Assembly: GCA_963813415.1 (NCBI GenBank)
Contig: CAWEYW010000002.1
Location: 248,001-312,000 of the forward strand
Reading direction: 5' to 3'
DNA from: CAIWHR01 sp963813415
GTDB lineage: Bacteria; Pseudomonadota; Gammaproteobacteria; Burkholderiales; Casimicrobiaceae
DNA length: 64,000 nucleotides
A program made the position numbers and the translations under genes. The notes beneath the pieces are model-generated. The model was not told the origin of the DNA, ran no database searches, and saw only the letters and a program-made list of their open reading frames with translations. Below, piece by piece: positions 15,943 to 26,626 of the stretch; the first letter of the stretch is position 1; each line of letters starts with the position of its first letter.

Positions 15943-17535
15943 TCAAGCGCCGACACGGGCGCGCAGCCGGAAGCGCTGGATCTTCCCGGTCGCAGTCTTG
16001 GGAAGCTCGTCGATGAACTCGATCCAGCGCGGGTACTTGAACGGCGCGAGACGCGACTTCACGTGCTGCTGCAGTTCTCCGGCGAGGCGATCCGTGGGCT
16101 CGTATCCGCTCTTCAGCACGACGAAGGCAATCGGCTTGATGAGCTGCTCCTCGTCGGACTTGCCGATCACGGCCGCCTCCAGCACGGCCGGGTGAGTGAT
16201 GAGCGCGGACTCCACTTCCACCGGCGACACGTAGATGCCGCTCACCTTCAGCATGTCGTCGCTGCGGCCCGCGTAGACGTAGTAACCGTCGGCGTCGACC
16301 GAGTACTTGTCGCCGCAGCGCGTCCATGGCCCCTGGAACGTGCTGCGTGTCTTGTCGCGATTGTTCCAGTAGGCGAGCGCAGCCGTGGGGCCGCTGACCT
16401 GCAGCTCGCCGATTTCGCCCTGCGCGACGGGATGGCCCTGCTCGTCCAGCAGCCGCACCTCGTAGCCGGGTACCGGCTTGCCAGTCGTGCCGTAGCGCAC
16501 GACACCCGGACGGTTGGAAATGAACACATGCAGCATCTCGGTCGAGCCGATGCCGTCGAGGATCTCGACGCCGAAGTGCTCCGTCCAGCGCCGGCCGATG
16601 TCCGCGGGCAGCGCTTCACCGGCCGAGGTGCAGAGGCGCATCGCCAGCTCGCCGCGACGCGGCAGATCCGGGCTCGCAAGCAACGCGGCGAACAGCGTCG
16701 GCACGCCATAAAAGATCGTCGGCTGCCGCTTGCGCAAGCGGGCGAACACCGCTGCGGGAGTGGGGCGTTCCGCCATCAGCACGGTCGTCGCGCCGACGCT
16801 CATCGGAAACGTCAGGCCATTGCCGAGGCCGTAAGCGAAAAAGAGCTTGGCGGCGGAGAACGCCACATCGTCCTCGCGGATGCCGATCACCGGACGCGCA
16901 AACAGCTCCGCGGTGTAGACGAGACTGGAATGCGCGTGCACCGTGCCTTTGGGCGCACCCGTCGATCCCGACGAGTACAGCCAGAAGCAGGGATCGTCGG
17001 CGGTGGTGTCGGCGGCATCGTACCGGTCGGTGGCGTTCGCCAGCAGGTCCGCGAGAGCGAGATGATCGCCGGCAGCTTCACCGGCAACGATGACATGCCG
17101 CAGGTGCGGCAGATCCCCCAGCAGCGGCGTCAATACCGGGAGCAACGCCTGCGACACGACCAGCGCACGGGCCCGGCTGTCGCGCAGCATGTACTCGTAG
17201 TCGGCCGTGGTGAGCAGGGTGTTGACCGCCACCGGGATGACGCCGGCCTTGATCGCGCCCAGGAACACGATGGGCCAGTCGATCGTGTCGAGCATGCACA
17301 CGACGATGCGCTGCTCCTGGGCAATCCCGAGTGCCCCGAGAGCGTTCGCGAAGCGATTGACGCGCAACGCGAGCTCGCCGTAAGTGATCGAACCCGCATC
17401 GTCGATGAACGCAGTCTTCTGCGCGCGACCGGCCTGCAGGTTGCGCTCCAGCAGGTCGTGCGCAGCGTTGTATGCGCGCGGGATGTCGATTCTTGGTGGG
17501 CTGACGCGATGGTCCGCCGTGCTCAAGCCAGGCAT
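15943..17535 (-). CDS. bclA: Benzoate-CoA ligase
   Basis: This is an AMP-forming acyl-CoA synthetase (530 aa) that activates benzoate to benzoyl-CoA, the entry point for both the aerobic box and anaerobic bcr routes present here. Motifs are the P-loop YSSGSTGAPKGTVH near residue 190, FFAYGLGNGLTFP (aromatic acid ligase signature), DGIGSTEMLHVF, the hinge AGRSDDMLKVSGIYVSP, and the catalytic-lysine motif PKTATGKIQRF at the C-terminus. GGAGGAAG precedes the ATG. Only one ligase lies in the window, which suggests a shared activation step. 2-aminobenzoate- or hydroxybenzoate-CoA ligase activity is possible, but the context favours benzoate. Confidence 0.93.
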   Translation of the reverse strand: MPGLSTADHRVSPPRIDIPRAYNAAHDLLERNLQAGRAQKTAFIDDAGSITYGELALRVNRFANALGALGIAQEQRIVVCMLDTIDWPIVFLGAIKAGVIPVAVNTLLTTADYEYMLRDSRARALVVSQALLPVLTPLLGDLPHLRHVIVAGEAAGDHLALADLLANATDRYDAADTTADDPCFWLYSSGSTGAPKGTVHAHSSLVYTAELFARPVIGIREDDVAFSAAKLFFAYGLGNGLTFPMSVGATTVLMAERPTPAAVFARLRKRQPTIFYGVPTLFAALLASPDLPRRGELAMRLCTSAGEALPADIGRRWTEHFGVEILDGIGSTEMLHVFISNRPGVVRYGTTGKPVPGYEVRLLDEQGHPVAQGEIGELQVSGPTAALAYWNNRDKTRSTFQGPWTRCGDKYSVDADGYYVYAGRSDDMLKVSGIYVSPVEVESALITHPAVLEAAVIGKSDEEQLIKPIAFVVLKSGYEPTDRLAGELQQHVKSRLAPFKYPRWIEFIDELPKTATGKIQRFRLRARVGA

Positions 17536-17580
17536 GACGCTTCCTCCAGTGCGGTCGCTCCGGCGGTCTCCGGAGGTGGT

Positions 17581-18081
17581 TCAGGCGCTCTTGGTGAACT
17601 CGATGGCGCCTTGCGGCAGCAGATACAGCACGAGTGCCCTGCCCCCGGACACCGTCGGGACGTGCGCCGAACCGGCGGGATAAACCACCCAGCCGGCACC
17701 CTGTCCGTCGAACTGTGCCGTGGCGTCGACGGGCATGACGAGGTCGATCTCGCCGTGGGGATGCCGGTGATGCCCGCCCGCGACATCGTTCATATCGACC
17801 ACATCGACGCTGAACCCATGCGTCGCCTCGCCGGGCTTCACCACCCGTCCATAGCGGATGCCTGCGTGCTCGCGGTTGCACATCCAGCCCGCAGCGATAG
17901 CGGCCTCGCATGCCGCGCGGATCCTGGCCACGACTTCGCCCCGCGCGGGAAACGCAGACTCCAGGGTGCGCTGCAATGCTGCGTCCACCGGCTGACCCTG
18001 GATGCGCGAGGTCACCTCGGCGATGAGCGCTGAAAAGACGGTGGGGTCCACGGGCTGGGCAGAATGGTGGCTGGGCGGCAA
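17581..18081 (-). CDS. DUF4863 family protein (4-hydroxylaminobenzoate lyase-like)
   Basis: This is a 166-aa cytoplasmic protein with a cupin-like C-terminal half (NDVAGGHHRHPHGEIDLVMPVD...GAGWVVYPAGSAHVPTVSGGRALVLYLLPQG) containing clustered histidines that could bind metal. Proteins of this family are often named 4-hydroxylaminobenzoate lyase after nitrobenzoate degraders and recur beside box genes. It is the first gene of the bclA-liv operon. TTG 18081 is chosen because GGAGG lies ten bases upstream. GTG 18051 is the alternative and would be needed if the TTGACT/TTAAAT promoter described in this gap were used. A role in benzoate metabolism is inferred from position only. Confidence 0.75.
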   Translation of the reverse strand: MPPSHHSAQPVDPTVFSALIAEVTSRIQGQPVDAALQRTLESAFPARGEVVARIRAACEAAIAAGWMCNREHAGIRYGRVVKPGEATHGFSVDVVDMNDVAGGHHRHPHGEIDLVMPVDATAQFDGQGAGWVVYPAGSAHVPTVSGGRALVLYLLPQGAIEFTKSA

Positions 18082-18143
18082 TTTAAGTCCACCTCCGGAA
18101 GGCAGTCAAGCACAATAGCGCATACGGCTGATTCGCCTCAAGC
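18081..18143 (-). promoter_or_regulatory. Promoter/operator region of the DUF4863-bclA-liv operon
   Basis: Two minus-strand promoters can be drawn. One has -35 TTGAGG (18136-18141) and -10 TATTGT (18112-18117) with an 18-bp spacer. Its -10 lies inside GCACAATAGCGC (18110-18121), which matches the GCACTATAGTGC palindrome upstream of boxR at 10 of 12 positions. The other has -35 TTGACT (18104-18109) and -10 TTAAAT (18081-18086), spacer 17, and would move the translation start to GTG 18051. The shared near-palindrome suggests control by BoxR from both sides of the gap. The assignment is inference. Confidence 0.5.
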
Positions 18144-18206
18144 AAGCAGGCCGCCGCTCGCCCGGTGCCCGAGCGGCCCGGGCCGGGAGCGGCGCGATGT
18201 CCGGCC

Positions 18207-18260
18207 TTGACCCACGCCGGATGGCTGCACTATAGTGCGCGCTCTCAGACTATATTGCAG
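18207..18260 (+). promoter_or_regulatory. boxR-boxCBA promoter with overlapping candidate BoxR operator
   Basis: TTGACC (18207-18212) and TATAGT (18231-18236), spacer 18 bp, form a good sigma-70 promoter 31 bp before the boxR ATG. The perfect 12-bp palindrome GCACTATAGTGC (18227-18238) covers the -10. A second partial copy, ACTATATTGCA (18249-18259), repeats ACTATAGTGCG at exactly 20 bp, two helical turns, and would lie just after the start site. Repression by BoxR relieved by benzoyl-CoA is established for Azoarcus. That these bases are the operator is inferred. Confidence 0.7.
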
Positions 18261-18266
18261 CGACCC

Positions 18267-19160
18267 ATGGCCGCGGCCGCATCCCCCCTCACCCAGCCCA
18301 AGCCGACGAACGACGACGCCTTCCTTGCCGCCGTCGGCCGGCAGGTCCGGGAGGCGCGCGAACGCCGGGGCATGGCCCGCAAGGCGCTATCGCAGGAGGC
18401 CGAGGTCTCGGAACGCTATCTCGCCCAGCTCGAGGCGGGCGAGGCCAACGCTTCGGTGCTGCTGTTGCGCAGTGTCGCGCGGGCGCTGGATCTCCGCCTG
18501 ACGGATCTGCTCGCGGATCGCGACTCCAGCGCCGAGCAGCGTCTCATCCGGCGTTTCCTGGATCAGTTGCCGGCGCATCGCCTCGAGGACGTCATCTTCC
18601 GGCTGATGCGCGATTTCGGGCCGGAGGAATCGGCGCGACGACGCCGCATTGCGCTCGTCGGTCTGCGCGGTGCCGGCAAGAGCACGCTCGGGCGCAGCCT
18701 CGCCGATGCGCTGGGCGTCGCCTTCGTCGAGCTCGACGAGGAGATCGAGCGCGACGCCGGCATGAGTCTGTCGGAGATCTTCATGCTCTACGGCCAGGCC
18801 GGGTATCGCCGCGTCGAGCGCCGCTGCCTCGAAGCCATGATGGCGACGCGCGATCCGCTGGTGCTGACGGTCGGTGGCGGTATCGTGTCGGAGCCGGACA
18901 CGTACAACCTGCTGCTGCTGCATTTCTTCACCGTGTGGGTCAAGGCCCCGCCCGAGGCGCACATGGCCCGTGTGCTGGCGCAGGGCGACTTGCGCCCCAT
19001 GCAGGGCAGCGCCGAGGCGATGGAAGACCTCCGCCGCATCCTCGACACGCGCGAACCGCTGTATCGCAAGGCCGATGTCACCCTCGACACCGCGGGCGAA
19101 GCGCCCGACCAGAGCCTGCGCAAGCTGCGCGCTGTGCTCGCGGGCGAGGCCGCGCTGTAA
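18267..19160 (+). CDS. boxR: BoxR: benzoyl-CoA-responsive repressor, HTH-XRE fused to shikimate kinase-like domain
   Basis: This 297-aa protein has an N-terminal XRE helix-turn-helix at about residues 20-80 (VREARERRGMARKALSQEAEVSERYLAQLEAGEAN) and a C-terminal shikimate-kinase-like domain from about residue 130. That domain has P-loop GLRGAGKSTLGRSLADALG, FVELDEEIERDAG, and VLTVGGGIVSEP. This domain pair defines the BzdR/BoxR family, in which the kinase fold senses benzoyl-CoA instead of phosphorylating shikimate. ATG 18267 is chosen: the upstream frame lies in the promoter. It is cotranscribed with boxC 15 bp downstream. Only one such regulator is in the window, so it may control both the box and bcr promoters. 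Confidence 0.94.
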   Translation: MAAAASPLTQPKPTNDDAFLAAVGRQVREARERRGMARKALSQEAEVSERYLAQLEAGEANASVLLLRSVARALDLRLTDLLADRDSSAEQRLIRRFLDQLPAHRLEDVIFRLMRDFGPEESARRRRIALVGLRGAGKSTLGRSLADALGVAFVELDEEIERDAGMSLSEIFMLYGQAGYRRVERRCLEAMMATRDPLVLTVGGGIVSEPDTYNLLLLHFFTVWVKAPPEAHMARVLAQGDLRPMQGSAEAMEDLRRILDTREPLYRKADVTLDTAGEAPDQSLRKLRAVLAGEAAL

Positions 19161-19175
19161 TCCCCGGGAGATTGC

Positions 19176-20876
<1,701 letters not shown>

Positions 20877-20912
20877 CGCTTCCCTCCCTTCAAATCCCCA
20901 CAGCGATCCGCC

Positions 20913-22336
<1,424 letters not shown>

Positions 22337-22337
<1 letters not shown>

Positions 22338-23587
22338 TGGTCGAAGAAACAACCACGGCGCCGCACGCCGCGTCGGAGATCCTGCGGCAGCATCTCATCG
22401 ACCCGGAGATCTGCATCCGCTGCAACACGTGCGAGGAGACCTGCCCGATCGACGCCATCAGCCACGACAGCCGCAACTACGTGGTGGATCCGGCGATCTG
22501 CAATGCGTGCAACGCGTGCATCCCGCCATGCCCCACCGGCGCGATCGACAACTGGCGCAGGGTGCTCCGCGCGAAGGCCTACACGCTCGACGAGCAGTTG
22601 ACGTGGGATACGCTGCCCGCGGAAACCGAGGTCGGTGGTGCGGATGCCCCCGGCGCGGCTCTGCCGGCCGATGTCGCCCAGATCACTGCCGAAGCCTCGG
22701 CCGGCCAGGGCGGACCGGTGCGCCCGCCCTGGTCGGCGGCGCATCCGTACGTGAACGTATACACGCTGGAGCACCCGGCGATCGCCACGGTGAGCGGCAA
22801 TTTTCGTCTCACCGCCGAGGACGCGACGAGCGATACGCACCATATCGTGCTCGACTTCGGTGCAACCACCTTCCCGGTCCTCGAAGGCCAGACCATCGGC
22901 ATCGTGCCACCCGGACTCGATGTGCACGGCCGGGCACACCACGTGCGTCTCTACTCGGTCGCGAGTCCGCGCGACGGCGAGCGCCCGCGCTACAACAACC
23001 TCTCCCTCACCGTGAAGCGTGTGACCGAGGATCACCAGGCCAAACCCGTGCGCGGGATCGCCTCGAATTACCTGTGCGACCTCAGGAAGGGCGACAAGGT
23101 GGTCGTCGTCGGGCCCTACGGCGCGACCTTCCTCATGCCCAACCATCCGGGCTCGAGCCTGCTCATGGTGTGCACCGGCACCGGATCGGCGCCCATGCGC
23201 GCGATGACGGAGCGGCGGCGCCGGCGCATCGAGCTCCGGGAAGGCGGAGACCTGATGCTCTTTTTCGGCGCCCGATCCGAAGGCGAGCTGCCCTACTTCG
23301 GTCCGTTGATGAAGCTGCCGAAGGACTTCATCGACATCAACCTCGCGTTCTCGCGCGTGCCCGGCGCCCCCAAGCGCTACGTCCAGGATCTCATCCGCAC
23401 GCGCAGCAGCGACGTCGTGCGGCGCCTGCAGGACGAGAACTGCTACGTCTATCTCTGCGGCCTGAAGTCGATGGAAAGCGGCGTCGACGAGGCATTTCGC
23501 GACGCCTGTCGCGAGCACGGCGTCGACTGGGATGCGTTGCTACCGACCTTGCGGGCGCAGGGTCGCTACCACGTCGAGACGTACTGA
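22337..23587 (+). CDS. boxA: BoxA: NADPH-dependent reductase subunit of benzoyl-CoA 2,3-epoxidase
   Basis: BoxA transfers electrons from NADPH to BoxB. The protein (416 aa) begins with two [4Fe-4S] ferredoxin motifs, CIRCNTCEETCP and CNACNACIPPCP, at about residues 28-65. A ferredoxin-NADP reductase module follows from about residue 135: RLYSVASPR for FAD, VCTGTGSAPMRAM for the NADP site, and YVYLCGLKSMESGVDEAF. The start codon overlaps the boxB stop. It is the last gene of boxRCBA; no strong terminator was seen before 23620. Confidence 0.96.
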
Positions 23588-23620
23588 GGCCGTTCCGCTC
23601 GCCAGCAGCGCCGGCGCAGT

Positions 23621-23965
23621 TCACGTCTGGCGCTCCGCTGCGGCCGGACGGCGCGCCAGTGTGAGGCTCGCCGCGGCGAGCGCAAGGACCAGCAGCGACC
23701 AGGATGCAGGCTCGGGTACGGAAACCGCCTCGGCGGTGCCGACGAGAGTGAATGCGCCATTGAAGGTCGGGGCCGGGTTCCAGACCCGTACCGGACCGGG
23801 GCGCAGGCGCAATTTTTCAATGACTTGCATCCGCCTGCCGGGGCGTGTGCGGACCACGCGTAAAGCCTGTCGACAGTCTCCGGTGACCGCCAGCTTCGCC
23901 GCCCCGCAGAGGCTTGCAAGGTAGCGACGGTCGATGCACGCCAGGCGGCAGCCGTCATTCTTCAA
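23621..23965 (-). pseudogene. Remnant of a PEP-CTERM (exosortase substrate) protein gene
   Basis: A 114-codon minus-strand frame ends with a textbook PEP-CTERM tail: VPEPASWSLLVLALAAASLTLARRP, that is the Pro-Glu-Pro motif, a hydrophobic helix and a basic end. Just before it, NPAPTFNGAFTLVG looks like the end of a secreted beta-rich domain. The N-terminal 60 codons look like noise and no signal peptide is present. This is therefore the 3' end of a lost gene, convergent with boxA. PEP-CTERM proteins are sorted by exosortases in exopolysaccharide-forming bacteria. The flanking 23966-24142 holds nothing recognisable. Confidence 0.6.
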
Positions 23966-24142
23966 TGCGGCTCAGCGCGTTGAGGTCCGTCCTGTCAGCT
24001 ACGCTCGAGACGTCGCCGGACACGCGTTTCGTGGTGCTTTATCTGGCCTTGGCCGGTAACATCCCGCTGCGTCTGGCATTCCGCCTGGCGTCACGAGGCG
24101 ACCGCCCCGTGCTGCCGCCACATCCCCGGACCGGAGGTTACG

Positions 24143-25255
24143 GTGGCGACTCGTCAGAAGCTACGCATCCTGGTCCTGTCGGTCGGGACGCAGGTGGGCC
24201 AGAACGTGGTCGCCACGCTGGCCAGCAGGCGCGCGGAACTGCGCCTCGTCGCCACCTCCAGTGTCGCGAACGAACCGGCACTGTTCGACCTCGACGCCGT
24301 CTATCTCGCGCCCGAGACCGCAACCGAGCCGCGCGCCTTCGAAGAGCGGCTGCTGTGGATCATGGAGCACGAGTGCATCGATCTCGTGATTCCGTGCCGC
24401 GATGACGACGTGCTGTTCCTCGCCGGTTTGCGCGACCGGCGGCCGGAGATCTCCGCGCGCCTGCTGTGCGGCAGCGCGGCCGCCGCGGAAGTGATTGTCG
24501 ACAAGTGGCTGAGCCATGAATTCAGCCGCGAGCACGAACTCCCGTTTGCTGCGAGCCTCGTTGCCGGCACACCAGCACAGCAGCTTGCCTTCGTCGCCCG
24601 CCATGGCCTGCCGCTCATCGCCAAGCCCCGGCGCGGGTATGCGGCCATCGACGTCTATCTGCTGCACAAGAACGAGCAGGTCGCGACGATGCTCGCTCGT
24701 CCCGGCTATCTCGTGCAGCAGTACCTCGGCGAGCCCCGCGCCGTCGCGGATTACCTGGACGGTATCGAGCGCTACGGCGTGCCGCTGTATCACAGCTTCG
24801 AGCGGGTCAAGCACTCCATCCAGGCACTCATCGCACCGGATGGCAGCATCGTGCATGTGTTGTGCACGCTCAATGTCCGTTTCATGCGCCGATCGAAGTG
24901 GGTGAAGCCCGACCCTGATCCCGTGTCGCGCGAGATCGGCGAGCGGTGTGCGCGTGCATTCTCGGCGCTCGGTTGGCGCGGTCCGCTCAACGTGCAGTGC
25001 GAGAAGACGACCGCCGGCGAGATCATGATCCACGAGTTCAACGGTCGCTTCACCGGCGGCACCATCGACCGCTGGCTGCTGGGGCACGACGAAGTCGGCG
25101 CCGCGATCGCCGCTTTCACGGGCCGGCCGATGCCGGCGCCGGACCGTCCCGTCCCCGCCGGCCTCGAGGCGTTTCAGTCGCGCGTTGCACGTGCCGCCGA
25201 TCCCCGGCACGTCGAAGCGCTGGCGCGCGACGGCAGCTGGCGGCCGGCATGCTGA
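24143..25255 (+). CDS. ATP-grasp domain protein (carbamoyl-phosphate-synthase-like)
   Basis: This is a 370-aa protein with an N-terminal Rossmann-like pre-grasp domain (LRILVLSVGTQVGQNVVATLASRR; CIDLVIPCRDDDVLFLAGL) and an ATP-grasp core. Core motifs are VIVDKWLSHEFSREHELPFA, LPLIAKPRRGYAAIDVYLL with the ATP lysine, and the metal/ATP motif GEIMIHEFNGRFTGGTIDR. GTG 24143 is preceded by GGAGG at seven bases. It overlaps the next gene by seven bases (ATGCTGA). Such enzymes ligate a carboxylate to an amine. The neighbour suggests modification of an amino sugar or peptide in surface-glycan synthesis, but the substrate is unknown. Confidence 0.8.
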   Translation: MATRQKLRILVLSVGTQVGQNVVATLASRRAELRLVATSSVANEPALFDLDAVYLAPETATEPRAFEERLLWIMEHECIDLVIPCRDDDVLFLAGLRDRRPEISARLLCGSAAAAEVIVDKWLSHEFSREHELPFAASLVAGTPAQQLAFVARHGLPLIAKPRRGYAAIDVYLLHKNEQVATMLARPGYLVQQYLGEPRAVADYLDGIERYGVPLYHSFERVKHSIQALIAPDGSIVHVLCTLNVRFMRRSKWVKPDPDPVSREIGERCARAFSALGWRGPLNVQCEKTTAGEIMIHEFNGRFTGGTIDRWLLGHDEVGAAIAAFTGRPMPAPDRPVPAGLEAFQSRVARAADPRHVEALARDGSWRPAC

Positions 25256-26592
25256 AGAGCCCCGGCCTGCGCCTGCACTTGGCGGGAGATGGACCGGGTC
25301 GCTCGGACTTTATGCGTATCGGCGCGCATGAGCACGCCGACGTCCCGTTCGGTCCGGGCGAGGAGCTGCCGTTCGAAGACGGCTCCGCCGACGCGATCGT
25401 GCTCGATGCATTGACCGACGACATGCTGCCCGGCGCGCGGTTGCAGGTGCTCCTCGAGTGCCGGCGCGTGCTGCGGCCTGATGGCGAGCTGCATGTCACG
25501 TGCGCGGGCGCGGCGGGGGAAGTATCGCCCATGGATGGTCGCCGTTGCGCCACCGACGACGTCGATGACCTCGCTGCGCTCATCGGACTCGTGGCGGTCG
25601 ATTCGCGGGGAAATGCACGCCGTCGCGACGGGGCGCCAGACGGGGCCGCGAACGAGCGGCTTTTCACCAAGTCCGACCGCACCCTTCGCGGTGATCCGCT
25701 GGTCTCCATCGCGATACCCGCCTACAACGCGCGATTTTTCGGCGCCTGCCTCGAGAGCGCGCTGGCGCAGACGTACGACCATCTGGAGATCGTCGTCTGC
25801 GATGATTCATCCGGTGACGAGATCGCGGCGATGGTGGCATCGCGCGCTGCGCGACGGACCGTGCGCTACGAGCGCAATGCCGCGCGCCTGCGCCCTCGCG
25901 GCAATTTCGTGCGCTGCTTCGAGCGCTCGCGTGGCGAGTTCGTGAAGCTGCTGTGCGACGACGACGTGCTCGAGCCGCGCTGCGTCGAGAAGCTGCTCGA
26001 AGCGTTCCGCCATGCACCGGACGTGACGCTCGCCACGTCGCAGCGAACGCGCATCGGCGCGCAAGGTGAGCGACTTCCCGCACTGCCCGCGACGACCGCC
26101 ATCGTGGCGCAGGACACGCTCATCGCGGGCCACACGCTCGCCAACGCGATGCTGATGGCCGGGCTCAATACCATCGGCGAGCCGAGCACGGCGCTCTTCC
26201 GCAGGCGGGACTTCATCGATCGCGGACCGGACTGTTTCCACTTCCGTGGCGAGGCCGGACACGGCGTCATCGACATGGTGATGTGGTGCGTGCTCCTGCT
26301 CAGAGGCAATGCGGTATATCGCGCCGAGGCGCTCTCCCGCTTCCGCTCGCATCCGGGACAGCGGCAGCACGATCCCGCCAGGATGCAGCGCAACATCGAC
26401 AGCATACGCAGCCTGCAGTCAGCGTGGCTGCGCCTGGGTCTGGCCGACCTGCTGCCCCCCGATGCCATCCTGGCAAAATCGTTCCCGCCAGGCGCCGAAG
26501 ACGACTGGCGCGTGCAGCCGCTGCTCGGTTTTGCGGCGCGCCGCGAGCCCCCATCCGGCATGCCACGCGCGCTCCGCAACGCGCAGGGCTGA
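25249..26592 (+). CDS. Methyltransferase-like domain fused to GT2 glycosyltransferase
   Basis: This 447-aa protein has two parts. Residues 1-130 resemble the second half of a class I SAM-dependent methyltransferase (FGPGEELPFEDGSADAIVLDALTDDMLPG and LECRRVLRPDGELHVTCAG), but the SAM-binding GxGxG segment is missing. Residues from about 145 form a GT-A family 2 glycosyltransferase: VSIAIPAYNARFFGACLESALAQTYDHLEIVVCDDSSGD, then GEFVKLLCDDDVLEP with a DDD metal motif. No membrane segment is obvious. It is coupled to the ATP-grasp gene. The pair looks like a small surface-polysaccharide module; acceptor and donor are unknown. Confidence 0.75.
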   Translation: MLKSPGLRLHLAGDGPGRSDFMRIGAHEHADVPFGPGEELPFEDGSADAIVLDALTDDMLPGARLQVLLECRRVLRPDGELHVTCAGAAGEVSPMDGRRCATDDVDDLAALIGLVAVDSRGNARRRDGAPDGAANERLFTKSDRTLRGDPLVSIAIPAYNARFFGACLESALAQTYDHLEIVVCDDSSGDEIAAMVASRAARRTVRYERNAARLRPRGNFVRCFERSRGEFVKLLCDDDVLEPRCVEKLLEAFRHAPDVTLATSQRTRIGAQGERLPALPATTAIVAQDTLIAGHTLANAMLMAGLNTIGEPSTALFRRRDFIDRGPDCFHFRGEAGHGVIDMVMWCVLLLRGNAVYRAEALSRFRSHPGQRQHDPARMQRNIDSIRSLQSAWLRLGLADLLPPDAILAKSFPPGAEDDWRVQPLLGFAARREPPSGMPRALRNAQG

Positions 26593-26626
26593 CCCCAACA
26601 CGCAGGTCACGCACCTGCGAGCAGCG

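Noticed and set aside
13605..16016. An 803-codon plus-strand open frame opposite livH-livK-bclA
   Set aside because: It has low-complexity His/Arg/Glu composition typical of a shadow frame.
18128..18141. A degenerate FNR-like repeat (TTGAG-N4-ATCAG on the minus strand) in the bclA-boxR gap
   Set aside because: Two of ten conserved bases are wrong and it coincides with a plausible -35 element, so it is probably chance.
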